From Monocercomonoides exilis (lineage: Eukaryota > Preaxostyla > Oxymonadida > Polymastigidae), in NCBI GenBank assembly GCA_001643675.2, contig LSRY02000037.1, forward strand, positions 554,501 through 618,500: 64,000 nucleotides of DNA, written 5' to 3'. The stretch's first letter is position 1; the number at the start of each line of letters is the position of its first letter. Under the pieces are notes generated by a model. It ran no database searches, was not told the origin of the DNA, and saw only the letters and a program-made list of their open reading frames with translations. The translations under genes and the position numbers were made by a program. This document shows positions 1 to 12,131 of this stretch, piece after piece.

Positions 1-1371
1 GGACTTAACATGTGCAATGGATAGAAATACGATGAAAAATGAATTTTGATGGAGCAGAAATCAACGGGGTTGGAAGATGCCAAAGCTAAAAAGGAAGAAT
101 GTTCAATCTCTATGAAAAGGGAGCACCTTTTGAGATGAAGAGGAAATTTTCAAAAAATCTTGTTGGAAAGATTGAGGCAGATGACTGAAACAGGACATTG
201 GAGGCAGTTGGAGCAGAACAAGGCACATTTCTTGGGATGAGAAGGGCAAGACATTGATTTTATGGATTGAGGGGAGCGATGGAACTGGAATTCATTGCTT
301 GGCTTAAGAACCAAAAATACGAGAAAAAAGGACAGTTTGGCGTAATACAGGCAGCTGGAGGCAAATGATAGGCAAAATGCATTTGAGTCACTTTTCCTTA
401 TCTTCAGCCTTATATCATCGAGATTGCTATGCTGTGGACATCTTTTTACATATAATATCCGTTCGTATAGATCTCCATAACATTTTTGTCTTGTTTTTCA
501 TCATCTTCTTCTTCGCCGTCATTGTTTTCATATGCACCTCCTCGACAAATGAAATTAAATACCCCCCTCCCCCGCACACTTCTCTGTCATTATCATTTTC
601 CTCTTTATCTTCTGCGCCTTCTTAGACTTCTTCGTTTTCCCCTTCCTCCAAATCAAATGAAATGGTTTTTTGAAATTGAAGTTACTGGAATGGAAGCAGA
701 ACGAAAAAGATTATATAAGCTATAAGATAGACAGCTGAGACAGGGCAGACGGGCTTGCCGAAGGGAAATGTCGATACTTGAAGAGGCCCAAGAGAAAGAA
801 ATTGAAGAAAGTTTGTGAGGAGAAGAAATAATAAGAGGCTTGAATTTATTATTATCATTTTTATTATAATTATATTAGAAAAATACATTGCAAACACACG
901 AATGAATTTCAAACATAATTAAAGATCAGAAGTCGATATTCCTAGTTGATAATGCGGAAGGTCAAAATGTATTATTCTTCAAAGAAGTTTTGGCGAATTA
1001 CAACACTAATGCTATTTACAAATCTTTTTGTTGTATTTGTGATCTGAAGAGTTTTCAACAAAAAATGTTTAAAAAATGAAAAGAACGAGAAAGAAAGTTT
1101 TCACAACAACTTCAATTTTGCACAACTCAAAAGCCTGAAAAATCTGATTGAAATAGTCTGCTGATAATTTTTTGATCCGAAAATGATTATCTCTTTTAAT
1201 GTGATTTTGTTATTATTCTTCTTTTTTATCTTTTTTATTGCTTTGTTTCATTTCAATGTTGTGAAAAAAAGTCTTTTTCACAAAATAACTCAATTGTTTG
1301 TTGAACTGTGAAATGATGGGAAAAGAAAAAGAAAAATTCAAAAAACAAAATTATCTCTGAATTTCATTTTC
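1..1371. other. No recognisable gene
   Basis: The first 365 bases have a somewhat coding-like composition on the plus strand (short open stretches rich in Lys, Glu, Trp), but no frame stays open and I recognise no domain. The rest is AT-rich with homopolymer runs. It lies downstream of the minus-strand armadillo-like gene that ends at 1372. Confidence 0.4.
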
Positions 1372-2721
1372 TCAAATATTCATAAAATAATCAGAAATAT
1401 TCAATGACAATCCGAAATGATATTTATCGTTTAGAAAGTCAAATATTTCTTGAAAGGTTGTGATGGCATCTTCGTATCCTTCTTCTTCCAACTTTTCAAG
1501 CACTTTTCTTTTCAACTCTTTTCTTTTCTCTTCATCATTTTCACTTTTCTCCTTTCCTTTTAATTGATATGAAAAATTCATAAGGAATTGAAAGCATTCA
1601 TACGCCATGTTGTCATTCAATGTTTGTCTCTGAATCTCCTCCAAAACAGCTTCCACAGCTCCTCCTTTCAATAAACCTTCAACTTCAACTTTTCTTTCTG
1701 CTGCATATCAAAATGAACCGAGGCATCCATTGCGAATATCTTTGTGATTGTCCCTTCATGTTCCATATATCTGAACAATGCTGCTGAAAAGCTTAACATA
1801 TTCTTCATTCCACAAATGACAATCGAGAAAATAAATCTCTAGCGTTTCAATCCATCTCCTGATTACAAGCTCTTCATTCGCTTTTTCCTTGCTCGTTTCC
1901 TCTTTTTTCTTCTTCCAATCAACGCATTTTATAAGATCTTCCAATTCTCTTGCTGCCTCTCTTCCGAAATGCAGCTCATTCACAATAACATCTTCTAAGC
2001 TTCTGTCATTTCTCAATCTGAACATCAAAAATAGCCAAGCAGACTGATAAGCAAGTCGTGACAGATTGCGATGCTCCTGGTGATATTCGATGATTTCTTT
2101 CATCCTTTCCAAGAAAGGTTCTTGTCTTATTTCCAATAAAAAAGGAAGAGAAATTAAAAAAAACTTCAAAAAATGAAAAATAAATGTTCATACACTAATT
2201 CCAATGTTATTCAAAGCCAACAAAGCCATTTCCACCTCTTTTTGAGCTTCCTGGTTTCCATCTTTCTTCAATGCAAATTTCAGAAGGCAAGGCATACACA
2301 CAGAAACAGTTTTTTGCGAAAATGGCTTTTCATGAAGCATGCAATAACATTCGCAAAGATCAACAAGAAGCTTTTCGTTTTTTAATTCATTTTTCTCATT
2401 TTCATCAATTATCATCTTTTCAAATCTTCCGCCCAGCGGAGATCTATCAAAGGAAATGTTCCACACGTTTTTCAGCACATTCCAAAACCCAACATGCTTT
2501 AGTAATAGAATTGCATTTTCCATTGATATTATCTTTTTTTCAATCATTTGATCAACTTCATTGAACAGTTTTTCTGAAAATACGTATGTTAATTCTTTTC
2601 CGTTCGTTTTATCAATGATCTCATTCATCTCTTCGATTTTCTGTTTCTGTTCGTTTTCATTGCAATGTTCAAGCTCTGAAAATAATTCTTCAATAAAAAA
2701 GGAAAAAATCGCAATAAACAT
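1372..2721 (-). pseudogene. Armadillo-like helical repeat protein, disrupted
   Basis: A single minus-strand frame runs 450 codons, with in-frame TGA at 2188-2190, 1756-1758 and 1708-1710 and no TAA or TAG. The protein is made of Leu/Glu/Lys-rich amphipathic helices (ELEHCNE, EKKIISMENAILLLKHVG, LARQ-like and KEIIEYHQEHRNLSRLAYQS segments), which looks like an ARM/HEAT-type solenoid. The first TGA lies in a probable short intron: the donor GTATGAAC at 2183-2190 is repeated in the relative at 8.35-8.86 kb. I cannot fix the acceptor (roughly 2115-2160). The other two TGAs fall in conserved exon sequence, so the copy is probably dead. The family resembles a large lineage-expanded group in oxymonads (inference). 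A first exon may lie upstream of 2721; I could not define it. Molecular function unknown. Confidence 0.6.
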
Positions 2722-3316
2722 GAATTTAAATGCAACAATAACGACAAGCCATTAAATTTACTGATCGGGCTTATCTCCTGCATTTATGAAAATGCATTGC
2801 AGACAGAAAACAACGAAAATTCGTCATTCATATTGAATTCGCAAATGTTTGATAAAATGAAATTTGCGAAATTTTCTAATTCAAAACCATTTTAAAAAAA
2901 TGTTCGTTCATGCCATCTCGATAAACATTTGTACTTTTTTTAAGTTGTTTCAAAAAAGAAACAATGATTTATCCTTTAAAGTTTATTGATATGGATGCAA
3001 TGATCCAGTAGTTTTCTTTGAACTAAATAAACCATTGACAAGATGAGAGATCAGCGAACGAATATTTTCTACAATATAGGCGATATTATTTTGCTTGGAA
3101 GAACGAGACAGCAAAGGAGGTCCATTTTTGAAATTCTGTCTGATGATTTTTGGAAAAAGGAAAGCCAGTGAAATTCAACAAATTTGTTTATAATACAAAA
3201 AGACATAATGTTTGTAATTTTTATAGTTCTATATGTTGTGAAAATATTTCCATCCATATTCTCCCCAAAATGGTGATTTAGGCAATTTTTATTAAAAGTC
3301 AATTTATTTTTTTTAT
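2722..3316. other. Intergenic, no recognisable gene
   Basis: AT-rich sequence between the armadillo-like relic and the left end of the DIRS element. A 77-codon minus-strand ORF (3069-3302) matches no family I know and is probably chance. Confidence 0.4.
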
Positions 3317-3398
3317 TAATAAAAGTGCATAAGCACCTTTGTTGTCAAGAAAATCTTCTATCAATTCCTTCTCTTAAAATTGAGAACCACGATCTATT
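3317..3398. repeat. Left inverted terminal repeat of DIRS element
   Basis: Starts TAATAAAAGTGCATAAGCAC. Positions 3347-3398 pair with the right end (7924-7978), sharing AAGAAAATC, TATCAATTCCTT and GAGAACCACGATCT. Positions 3317-3388 pair with the first half of the ICR. Confidence 0.8.
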
Positions 3399-3495
3399 GG
3401 TAGTAACCACGATCGGATCAATGATGCCATAACCATTTTTTCCGCAAACCACTGGACTTACACCGGCAACAGAAGCAGCCTGACAGCCAGGTGGG

Positions 3496-3966
3496 GTGCA
3501 AAGCCAGTCTGGAGTCCTAACGCTGCTTACGCTAATTTCCGCTTCTGCGTCCGTAATTTCTGAATCAAGTCTTCCAGAAACAGAAGGAAAAGCAACACAA
3601 GAAAAAAGAACAGAAGAAGAAACAGACTCAGACCTTCATGAAAGGGCTGCTGAAGTTTTTCATTGCATTTTCGGTCAAGAACAAAATAAATCCATATTTT
3701 TTCTGCAGCTTCCTTCTATTTCTGTGGAAAATTTCGAACAAGAATATGCGCTTCAGGATCTGAGCCCAGCATAGCCGCCAGCACCTCACCTTTTCCAAAA
3801 ATCTGCTTATTGGTTTAATGATGCGTTGGATTCTGCGGGATATAAAATTGAGCTGTGTTGGTGTCAGGCTTTCAAGGCTCAGCTTTTGAACTTTGTGGGC
3901 TCAGACGCTCATCAGGAAAGAGCACGATGGGGAGCTGATGCGTTTCTGCTTATTGCAAAAGCTTAA
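3496..3966 (+). pseudogene. DIRS gag-like protein, frameshifted
   Basis: The first frame (3496-3774) gives a Ser/Glu-rich N-terminus. A shift around 3775-3800 moves the reading into a second frame ending at 3964-3966 with the well-formed stretch LDSAGYKIELCWCQAF and a Trp/Ala-rich tail. I call it gag-like from its position upstream of pol and the absence of enzymatic motifs. No zinc knuckle is visible. The following 250 bases are polar linker with no motif. Confidence 0.5.
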
Positions 3967-4222
3967 CAGTAGGTGAGAACAACCAGTCTACATGGAAGAT
4001 TTGGTTTCGGATGGAAGAGCAGATGAAATCACAGAACGTAACGGGATAATTAACCGAACTGCAGGAACAGAATACAAAGGAGATACGATTAACTACAACC
4101 TCATCAACCTCTGGAAAAGTGACGAGGAGAATGTCAACAATTTCCATATAATCAAAAGGAGAAAGGAGCACAACAACATAGGTTTTCCCAAACAGATATA
4201 ACACTGGTCCAAGAAAGATCTG

Positions 4223-6343
4223 GTGCTCACAGTTTTTTCGGAGAGGACCCCGCTCACAGGCAACACGAGGAGGAAAGCGGCAAAGAAATGGATGGACCAC
4301 AACGAACTGGAGATACTACAGCCGAAGTCGGGGTCAACAATAGAGAGGGAAGATGGAGCGAGGAAAGGAACCATGGGTAGGACAAGGATTGGAGGAAGAA
4401 TGGAGTTTTTCATAGAAGCTTGGGAAAAAATTGGTGGTGCCAAGTTGATCAAACAGGGCGTACATGCGATGTGGAAAAGCAAACACATGAGAAAAAAACT
4501 AAGGGATATGCCATTCAGAGATGGAGCCGTTCACTCAAACGAAGAACAAAGAAAGGCGTTCGCAGATCTTCTAAAGGAACAGATAGAGACAGGAATTGTG
4601 GAGGAGATAAGGCCAGAAGAGGTAAGGCACAGAAACAACGTGTTCTTGATCAAAAAGAAATCGGGAGCATGGAGGCAGATACTGGACTGCAGGAGATTGA
4701 ACGCAGCCTTGATAAAGACACACTTCAAGTGCGACAACGAAAAGACAGTGGAGCGTGTTCTGAGAGGACAAGATTACGCAGTTACAGTGTATTTACAACA
4801 GGCCTACTATCTGCTTCCGGTTTCCAAAGACCTAAGACCATTTTTTGCTTTCAGATTTTCCGGAAAAGACCACACATTAAAAGGAATGCTGTTTGGTTTT
4901 GTGGATGCTCCGAGTATTTTCACTCACGCGATGAGGAAGGTGACTTCAGAAATCAGGAAACGATGGGACGTTCGTGTAATCGCATATATAGACGATTTCC
5001 TTATGTTTCACGAGAACAAGGAACACTTTGCACAAGTCTCGAAGGAGATCATCGAACTTCTGAAGGAGCTCGGTCAGCTGGAAAACCAGGAGAAAAGCCA
5101 GTTGATACCAAGTAGAAGGTTTTCTTTCCTTGGCTTCGAGTGTGACTCGTCGAAGATGAAGGTTCGGCTTGCAAGAGACAGAAGAGAAGCACTGATTCGC
5201 TTGAGTTGCTTAAAGGAAAATGATTGAGTGAAAGCAAGAATCGTGAAAGTGAAAAATCTTGCTCTTTTTGTTGGAAAATTCAACGCTGTTCGGTTTGTTC
5301 AGCTAAACGCTTCTCTATGGCTTCACTCCATGCATCGTTTGCTCCAGAAAGGAATAAAGTGAAGAGGATGGAAATGCAAATTAAAGTTGAATGCTTCAAT
5401 CCTGCAGCAGATTCTGCAATGGATATCGAAGTTGAGAGCACACCCAAGACGCAGGCTTATCCCAGTATTTTCCCCGGGTGCAACGCTTTCAACGGATGCA
5501 TCGGGGACGGCTTGGGGAGCATCTCTTCACTTGAACAACCAGCTCCTCGATGCACACAATCCGTTCCCCCACCGAGTGAGTAAGCAATCGTCCAATTTCA
5601 GAGAACTAATGGCAGTATTTCTTGCTCTGGTCCACTTCTCACCAACTCTTTGGAAACATCATGTGTATTTGATTCACCTTCGATCGGACAACACATCCGT
5701 GGTGTTCAACATAAACAGATGGAATGCAAGGAAGAGGCTTCAACTAGTGCTGAGGAAATTATGGAGACTCAAACAAGATCTAGGCATAGAGTTGAGAGCG
5801 TCACATGTTCCAGGTGTGCTGAACACAAGAGCAAATGCGTAATCACGACTGGAGAGAGCAGGAGACTACGAGGTGCAGGACGAAGAATGGGAAAAGATAA
5901 TGACGAAACTCAACATTGTTCCAACGCTTGATGCGTTTGCAGCGCAACACAACCGCAAAGTGGGAAGATGGTGCGGAGTTTGAAGTTAACTTGTTGAAGA
6001 CGGACTGATGTTTCCCTGGAAGAACGAAGTCGTGTTAGCTCATCCATCGATCCCTCTTGTGATTCCAACGATCCAGCAAGTACGTCAGGAGAAAACACAA
6101 GTGATATTACTCCTGCCGAATTGGAAGGGACAGAATTGGGAGAGCTTGTTAAGGTCCATTCCCCGTTTTGAATGGACTTGGAAGAATCAAAAGGAGGTTC
6201 TGTGGAAGTGTCCATCGATGCAATGGAAAGGTGCGAGTCTTCCACCAGGTCGATTGAGTATAATCTGGCTGAATGCACCTTTCGCGATGGAGAACAATGG
6301 CGGAAGAATGCATTGGAACAAAAATCAGTCCCTTTCTCGTTAG
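4223..6343 (+). pseudogene. DIRS pol: reverse transcriptase-RNase H, nonsense-disrupted
   Basis: One frame is colinear through the whole region. The RT domain (residues ~100-330) has the fingers motif ILDCRRLN, a palm motif A region reading VYLQQAY where LDLxxAY is normal (first catalytic Asp replaced by Tyr), MLFGFVDAPSIF, and the second catalytic motif YIDD. RNase H follows: STDASGTAWG (Asp), RELMAVFLAL (Glu), RSDNTSV (Asp) and NTRANA in place of the usual ADA (last Asp changed to Asn). The C-terminal tail has DGLMFPWKNE and LPNWKGQNW, typical of DIRS-type pol. Stops are TGA at 5225 and 5360, TAA at 5840, and a TGA/TAA pair near 5980. The end overlaps the recombinase frame by about 170 bases. 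Non-functional. Confidence 0.85.
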
Positions 6344-7593
6344 CAGAAGAGTGCAGAGCAAGCATTTCGAGGAGCACATGGAGAGGATATCTGTATGGAT
6401 TTGCTCATTTTGGAAAACAATGGAAAGAGTGTGGACATGGAAGAATTCCAGATTCTATTCAGGAGTGGGCCGCATGTTGTGCAAATGTGTTTCCATCGCT
6501 TAGGAACGGTGGCACGAAGTTAACTTGCCTTCAGTTGACAAGGTCAGCATTATCGCTTTAATCCAACAATGTATTCTTTTCCTTCCTTTAAGATATCCCT
6601 ATCATTCGTACCCTTTTCAGATCATTCTGAAGGACAGACGAGTCAAGGAAAAAGAAGACAGGAGACATTTGGAATCCTCGAATAGTGCTTGAGTATTTTT
6701 CTGGACTGGGACCAAATGAAGGACTAAGTTTCAAACAGCTCACGATGAAAGTTATTGTCCCAACGATGTTGTTTTCCGCTTGTAGATTCATGGAGCTTGA
6801 GAGGATCAATATGTTGGAAAGCAGGCTCGAGGAGGAAGGTGTGTATCTGCACACAAAGTTGAAGACCTCAAACACACGCACAGAGATTGCTGTTCCATTC
6901 TTGACAGAACTGAGTTTGATTTGTCTTGCATCAGCTATCCAGGAATTGTGGAAGAGAGTGCAGGAGAAAAACAGACACACAGACAAGTGACTTTTGAACA
7001 CAGAGAACTTCCACTCGCTATCTGTAGAAGAAATTCGGAAGATTGCCAAAGAAGCAGTATATGCTGCAGGAGTGCCCAAGAGATTCACACCGCACTCGAT
7101 CAAAGCAGCAAGCCTTTCAGCACTGACGATGGCAGGAATTCCCCCAGAACAAGTGGCAAGGTTTGCACGATTGTCCCCACGAACAAACACTTTGGTCAAA
7201 AATTATTTTCGATCAAACCTAGCAATAACAATGGCACGCGTCATTGCCTCTGCAACAAACGATCAAGAAGAAAGAGCGGATGAAGAGGACGCAAATAGCA
7301 CAGACATATGCAGAAGATCCGAAGCAAAGAAGAGAAACGGAAAGGAGAAAACTCCAAAGCCAAAAGTTAATTACTCCATTCGTCAACAAGAAAGTTCAGA
7401 ACAAAGAAGAAAAGAAAAGCAGCCAATGAAGCCCACAAGAGTTGATGAGCCCACTGAAGGGAAAGGAGATACGCCAACACACGGAGAAGAGTTCATAATC
7501 AGAACAAGGGCCCAAATAAGGAAGGAAACAGAGGAAAAGCAAAGGACGATCGCAAAAGCTGTGCTGATGATGGTCTTATCATCTCCCAATTAA
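6172..7593 (+). pseudogene. DIRS tyrosine recombinase, nonsense-disrupted
   Basis: This would catalyse integration of the circular DNA intermediate. One frame stays colinear from the N-terminal core-binding part (SRSTWRGYLYGFAHF) through the catalytic domain: SACRFMELERI (first Arg), PHSIKAAS at the HxxR box with Arg changed to Lys, and the candidate nucleophile Tyr in LVKNYF. A basic tail follows. Interruptions are TAA at 6559, TAA near 6592, TGA near 6634 and TGA at 6988. The frame ends immediately before the ICR, the usual DIRS arrangement. Inactive from both the stops and the Arg-to-Lys change. Confidence 0.75.
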
Positions 7594-7598
7594 CTTAG

Positions 7599-7700
7599 GT
7601 TCTCAATAATAAGGGAAGGAATTGATAGAAGCTTTTCTTGACAATAAAGGTGCTTATGCACTTTTATTAGGAAAGAAAATCAATTATCAATTCCTTATCT
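7599..7700. repeat. Internal complementary region (circle junction) of DIRS element
   Basis: 7599-7669 is the reverse complement of the left end 3317-3388. 7669-7700 is the reverse complement of the right end 7948-7980. The joint falls in ...CTTTTATTAGGAAAG. In the DIRS model the ICR templates restoration of the termini through a circular intermediate. Confidence 0.8.
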
Positions 7701-7923
7701 TTGGCCCACAACCGTTTCACTCCCACCCCTGAAAATAAGTGTCTCGAGCAATGTTGTTATTGTTTATTCCTTTTCTTAGCGTAAACAAAATATGTGATAA
7801 CGCTTGTGTTGTCGGTTAACTCGTTTTTACCGATTGTTGGAAAAGAGGAAAGTTGTTGTGAATGTGTAGATTGCATTTCAAATTTTCCCCCATTTCACAA
7901 CCTTGATCCTCACGGAAGACAAC

Positions 7924-7980
7924 CCATAGATCGTGGTTCTCAATTATTAGATAAGGAATTGATATTCGATTTTCTTTCCT
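7924..7980. repeat. Right inverted terminal repeat of DIRS element
   Basis: Reads ATAGATCGTGGTTCTCAATT... ending GATTTTCTTTCCT. It pairs with 3347-3398 and with the second half of the ICR. A 223-bp spacer (7701-7923) of unknown function separates it from the ICR. Confidence 0.75.
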
Positions 7981-8349
7981 AAAAAAACTTAGAATTTGAC
8001 GAATGCAAATGACAACATCATGGAATCATTTTTCTCATCTTTTCATGCTTTTTCATTTTCAATGCTTGTCGAATCTTTTTTTCCATTTCATCATCATCTT
8101 CTTCTTTGAATTACTCAAGAATACAAGAAAAAAATCCAAGCTATTCAATTCCACCATTGAATCCTATATTTGTCTCTTCATCATCTCCAGAACAACAAAA
8201 AAAGGACATCTGTTCAACAAAGCATCAATTATCACAGCTCTGTCAAATGCTGTTTCTGATCAAAAGATTTATACATCATTTGTATATTTCTCCGTTATTT
8301 TCCTTTGATGATTGCAATAACTTTACATCGACTCCAATAAGCTCAGCAG
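7981..8349. other. Flank of DIRS element, no clear gene
   Basis: AT-rich sequence. Short plus-strand frames (8003-8308, 8106-8369) are Ser/Phe-rich without motifs. It may hold the decayed 3' part of the armadillo-like relic that begins beyond 8350 on the minus strand. Confidence 0.3.
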
Positions 8350-8860
8350 ATTCTTCAATCCAAGATTAGCAATTGTGAAAATAAATTTCCAACATTAAGA
8401 GCCGTCTATTAAAAATTAAATTATCTTCAAATTTTTTTTCTTCTTTTTCTTCTTTCATCTTCCACTCCGCTCAATTTTGCAGCTTTTCCAGTTCTTATAT
8501 TGCTTCTCTCACAAAAGGCAGCTAATTCATGATCAAATCTTCTCAGTTTCTATCATCGTGTAGTCAAATTATCAGAAACTCCTTAGCAAACTGATAAGCA
8601 AGCTTTGTTGGGTTCCGTTGCTTTTGATGATATTCAATGATCTCCTTGATTTTGTTGAAGTTAAGCTTTTAATTAATTTTTTTTTTTTTCGAAAAAAGAG
8701 TGCGAATAATTTCAATAACATTAAAAAAGAAATAACAAAGTTCATACGCAAAGACTCCATGTTGCTCAAAGGCAAGAAATCAATTACCTCTTCTATTTGA
8801 AATTGATATCTTTCCTTCTTGTTCTAAGTGAATTTTGAAAGATGAAAAAGACAAACATGA
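8350..8860 (-). pseudogene. Second armadillo-like protein relic
   Basis: Minus-strand translation gives fragments such as KEIIEYHQKQRN followed by LAYQFAKEFL, clearly related to KEIIEYHQEHRN and LAYQSAWLFL of the gene at 1372-2721. Nucleotide similarity continues on both sides. It keeps the same intron donor, GTATGAAC (around 8746-8753), after the block equivalent to LALNNIG, and a pyrimidine-rich stretch before the downstream exon. Frames are broken and the ends are indistinct. Confidence 0.6.
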
Positions 8861-9150
8861 TGTTGATCCTCCTCCTTTTCATCATATAACTGAATATGCA
8901 TTAAAAAGACATGATATAAGCATTTTTTTTGTCTTTTCGTCGTTTTCAAAAATGCAGCTGATATTCATTCACAAATGAAACTCTTCTTTTTTTGGAGAAT
9001 TACAAATAAATCTGTAAAGATTGGATTCATTGAAACAAATTTGAGTATTTATCTTAATATTTTGTATTTTTCACAATAGAATGAATAATAAAAGAGTTAA
9101 TAATTTGATATTGATAGCGAATAAATAAACCTTCAAGAAAAAATCAAAGT

Positions 9151-11772
9151 TTACAGAAGCAACAAAGAGTTTAACGTTTCAATCGAAAGAGAATGCCTTC
9201 GGTCTCCGACTATTCGTTTCAAACGAGAAAAAAGTCTTTCGCACGACACCTCACTGCAAGATGCTGTTACAAGGCAATAACAAATGTTATCGTAGATTGC
9301 GTGAATTTTTCCCAAGGCTGCAATATGGCTGTGAAAACATCTGTTCCTTCAGCTATGGAGAAATCTGAAAGGGCTGCGTTATATTGTTTGAATAACGAAA
9401 GACATCCAATTTTTATATCCTTATTGCATATTGTTAATGCTTTCTCAACGAAATAAGAGAATGATCCAAAAATTCTTCCATACCAATTTGAAGAAATTCT
9501 TTCTTCAATTTTGGTCATAATATTGCAAATCTCTTCTTTGGTATTATCCATTGAATAATTCAATTTATCATTTCCACCCAAAAGAATATCCGCATCCAAT
9601 TCATCGTCTTGTTAATGATAGGATTGTTCCTCTTGTTCGAAAGAAGCTTCTTTTGAAGAAGTTCCTTCTGTATTTTTGAAAGTAATTGAACAATTTGTGG
9701 ATCTTGTTTGATAATGAAAAAATTCAATGCTTTCGTCATTTCCACAAAAATCTTCCTCCAAAAATAAATCATCCTGTTCATCGAAGTTATAAAAGTTAGA
9801 ACAATCTTCTTCGTTCTCTTCGCTTTCTTCATCGTTTTCTTCATCTCTGTATCTATAACTTCGATCGCTGAATAATGTTTCTTCTAAGTCTTAAAGAATT
9901 TGTTGTCATTCATTTATCTGTGAATCAAATGAATCGGATGAGATGCATTCTGATCTCATAGAATTAATTTTAGAAGGCGAAGAAGAAGAAGAAGAAGAGG
10001 GGGAGGAGAAGGAAAAGGAGGAGGAGGAGGAGGAGGAAGAGGATGAAGAAGAATCTTCACTCGTTAATGATTGAAGTTGATTATCTTTCGATGAATTAAC
10101 TTCAGAGAATGCGTGACTAAAATAGATCAAAGAAAGCTGAGATGATACCGAATGAAATTCTTTGGAATTTTCATTGTCTTGTTGATGATCGATAGAAGAT
10201 AAACACAAGCCAGTTGATGAAGCTGAAAGATTAAGAAATATGATTATATAATAATTGTTAAGTGTGATAAGAAGATTTTTGATATATATGAAAATTGACA
10301 GACAATTTTTTGATTGACACAGTTTTTCAAAATGTGCATCACCAAATTTGCCTAATCTGAGCTTTGTTCCTCCTTCTTGCGTAAGAGCATAAGATAAGGC
10401 AATCAAATCTCCTTTTTCTCCAACCAATAAATTATTAAATAAAGTTATCCAAATATGAATTATTGCTCCAACCCATTCACTCGTTTGAAAGTGTTTATTT
10501 TTTAATAATAACTGAAAATAGGACATAGCATCCAATAGTTTAGGAAAAACTGAACAAAGTTTGAAATTGTTGCTTTCAAAAGCTAAATGAAGCTTTTGAA
10601 GAGGATAAAGCAAAATTTCAGTTTTATTGTATTTAAAACCGAAATATTATCCAAGAAATCGTTTTTGACAACTACGTAACGTCTTTTCCTAATGAAAGTG
10701 CAAATATCACTTATGCAAAACCATCTTGTGTAAGTAAATGCAGGACAATTCGATTTAAGTAGTTTTTTCATAGCTATCGAATGTGAATTCATTGGAAACT
10801 CTGTTAAACTTCTTTTTCCATTTTAAGAAATGAATTTTCTTTAAAAGAATGGGAAATAGCCAAATTAATGAGATGATTGCGGCAATAAACGTGGAAAGGC
10901 CAAATCGAAATTGATGATAACGAACATTCGTCTTCCTTTTAATTTGATAATTGTTGCGACTCCATTTTTTGTTGTAGAAATCCATCACTGCACAATGATC
11001 AAACTTCAGCTCCGTAACTCATCACTTCCTTGATGCATGTTTTCGTTAAATTTTCGTAATCTTCACAACTGAGGCAGGGATTTGTTAATTTCCAAAACAA
11101 TGGGATAGAATTTTCAGAGTGAATCTCCAATGTGACAGCTGTGCATTTTTTACCCGCTATTAATCCTTCATCTATCATTAGACCTACGCATTAATCTTCA
11201 ATTGCATTTCCTCTCTCCTGAATTGTTTTCGATTTTCTTTCTTCAATCAAATTAGTAATTTTCGTGGGCATCAGATGAGGAAATATTGAAGAACTTGGAG
11301 TGTCTGTCTGATGTTGTGAGTATTGTATTAGAGTTTTCACAAAAGAATTAAATTCCTTTGATCCTGCAGAAAGAAAAGACAGGTTGCATCGAGAAATAAG
11401 ATTTTAAAACAGATCACATAAAATGTTTGGTTTTTGATTATATTTGTTCTCCGAAGGAAGCACTTCCTTTGCAGTTTTATCTTTTGTTGTTTTTTTTGTC
11501 CAAAACCATTTGTCCAGCATTGTATTTAGTGACGGGAACTTGTGTGATTTGATTGATATCGAATATTCCCTTCCTGAGCAGCCACAAGCCACTTCGTTCT
11601 TTTCACACATACACATAAACATTCGATGACCATCTATTTTTGTTATTCCATCAGGTTTCGCACGATAGAAACAAATCCAAATGTCATTGCACAAAATCAG
11701 AAAATGCAACTTGTTTTTGAATTCATTTTTCTTTGTTGGATGTTTATAACCTTGAAAAGAAACAATAAACAT
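9151..11772 (-). mobile_element. Decayed hAT-family transposon
   Basis: The C-terminal end (stop at 9151-9153) encodes SEVSCERLFSRLKRIVGDRR, the hAT dimerisation motif. Upstream on the minus strand, 9906-10613 carries an alpha-helical stretch (LHLAFESNNFKLCSVFP...) interrupted by a Ser-rich run from a GAG/GAA simple repeat at about 9980-10050. The segment 10.9-11.3 kb reads MIDEGLIAGKKCTAVTLEIH then PFHVYCRNHLINLAI, fitting the RNase H-like DDE core of hAT transposases. At least one TGA and two TAA codons plus frameshifts break it. The piece at 11404-11772, with several Cys and His, may be its N-terminal zinc-binding part (low confidence). Terminal repeats not found. Confidence 0.6.
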
Positions 11773-12072
11773 AAATTATGAATCTTTCGATGAATAAGAA
11801 AAAAAAAATTCTATTCATAGCAAACAAACATATAACTTTTTCATTGATAATGATCGATTCAACGTGAACAATCCTGCAATTTGCGTTTTCCAGTTCTTTC
11901 AATTTTCTGTCAATCGAAACACGCTGAACGAAAAGCGGTAAATTTGTATTAATAGATCAAACAAAAACCGAAATATTTCAAGCAAACAATTACGAAATCT
12001 TCCAAAGACTTGATGAGGTAAATTGGAAGAGATTTGACGATTGCATCAAAATTTTCAGCCATTTGAACTTTT

Positions 12073-12131
12073 GTCAGTGACGGTCAATGACTGTCAATGA
12101 CAAATTTGGACTTTGTAATTCCTCAACTGAC
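12073..12131. repeat. Left terminal inverted repeat with 10-bp subrepeats
   Basis: GTCAGTGACG, GTCAATGACT and GTCAATGACA in tandem, then ATTTGG... and CCTCAACTGAC. Pairs with 17683-17740 in reverse complement. Confidence 0.75.

Larger units (their letters stand above)
3317..7980 (+). mobile_element. DIRS-type tyrosine-recombinase retrotransposon, complete but inactivated
   Basis: The 4.66-kb element carries, in DIRS order, a gag-like frame, a reverse transcriptase/RNase H frame, an overlapping tyrosine recombinase frame, an internal complementary region (ICR) and inverted termini. Left (3317-3398) and right (7924-7980) ends are inverted copies of each other. The ICR at 7599-7700 is the reverse complement of the left end joined to the reverse complement of the right end, as expected for a circle junction. 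This sets both element borders to within a few bases. I see no target-site duplication, as is usual for DIRS. pol and the recombinase each keep one frame but carry several nonsense codons and lost catalytic residues. The element separates two armadillo-like relics in the same orientation. Confidence 0.85.
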
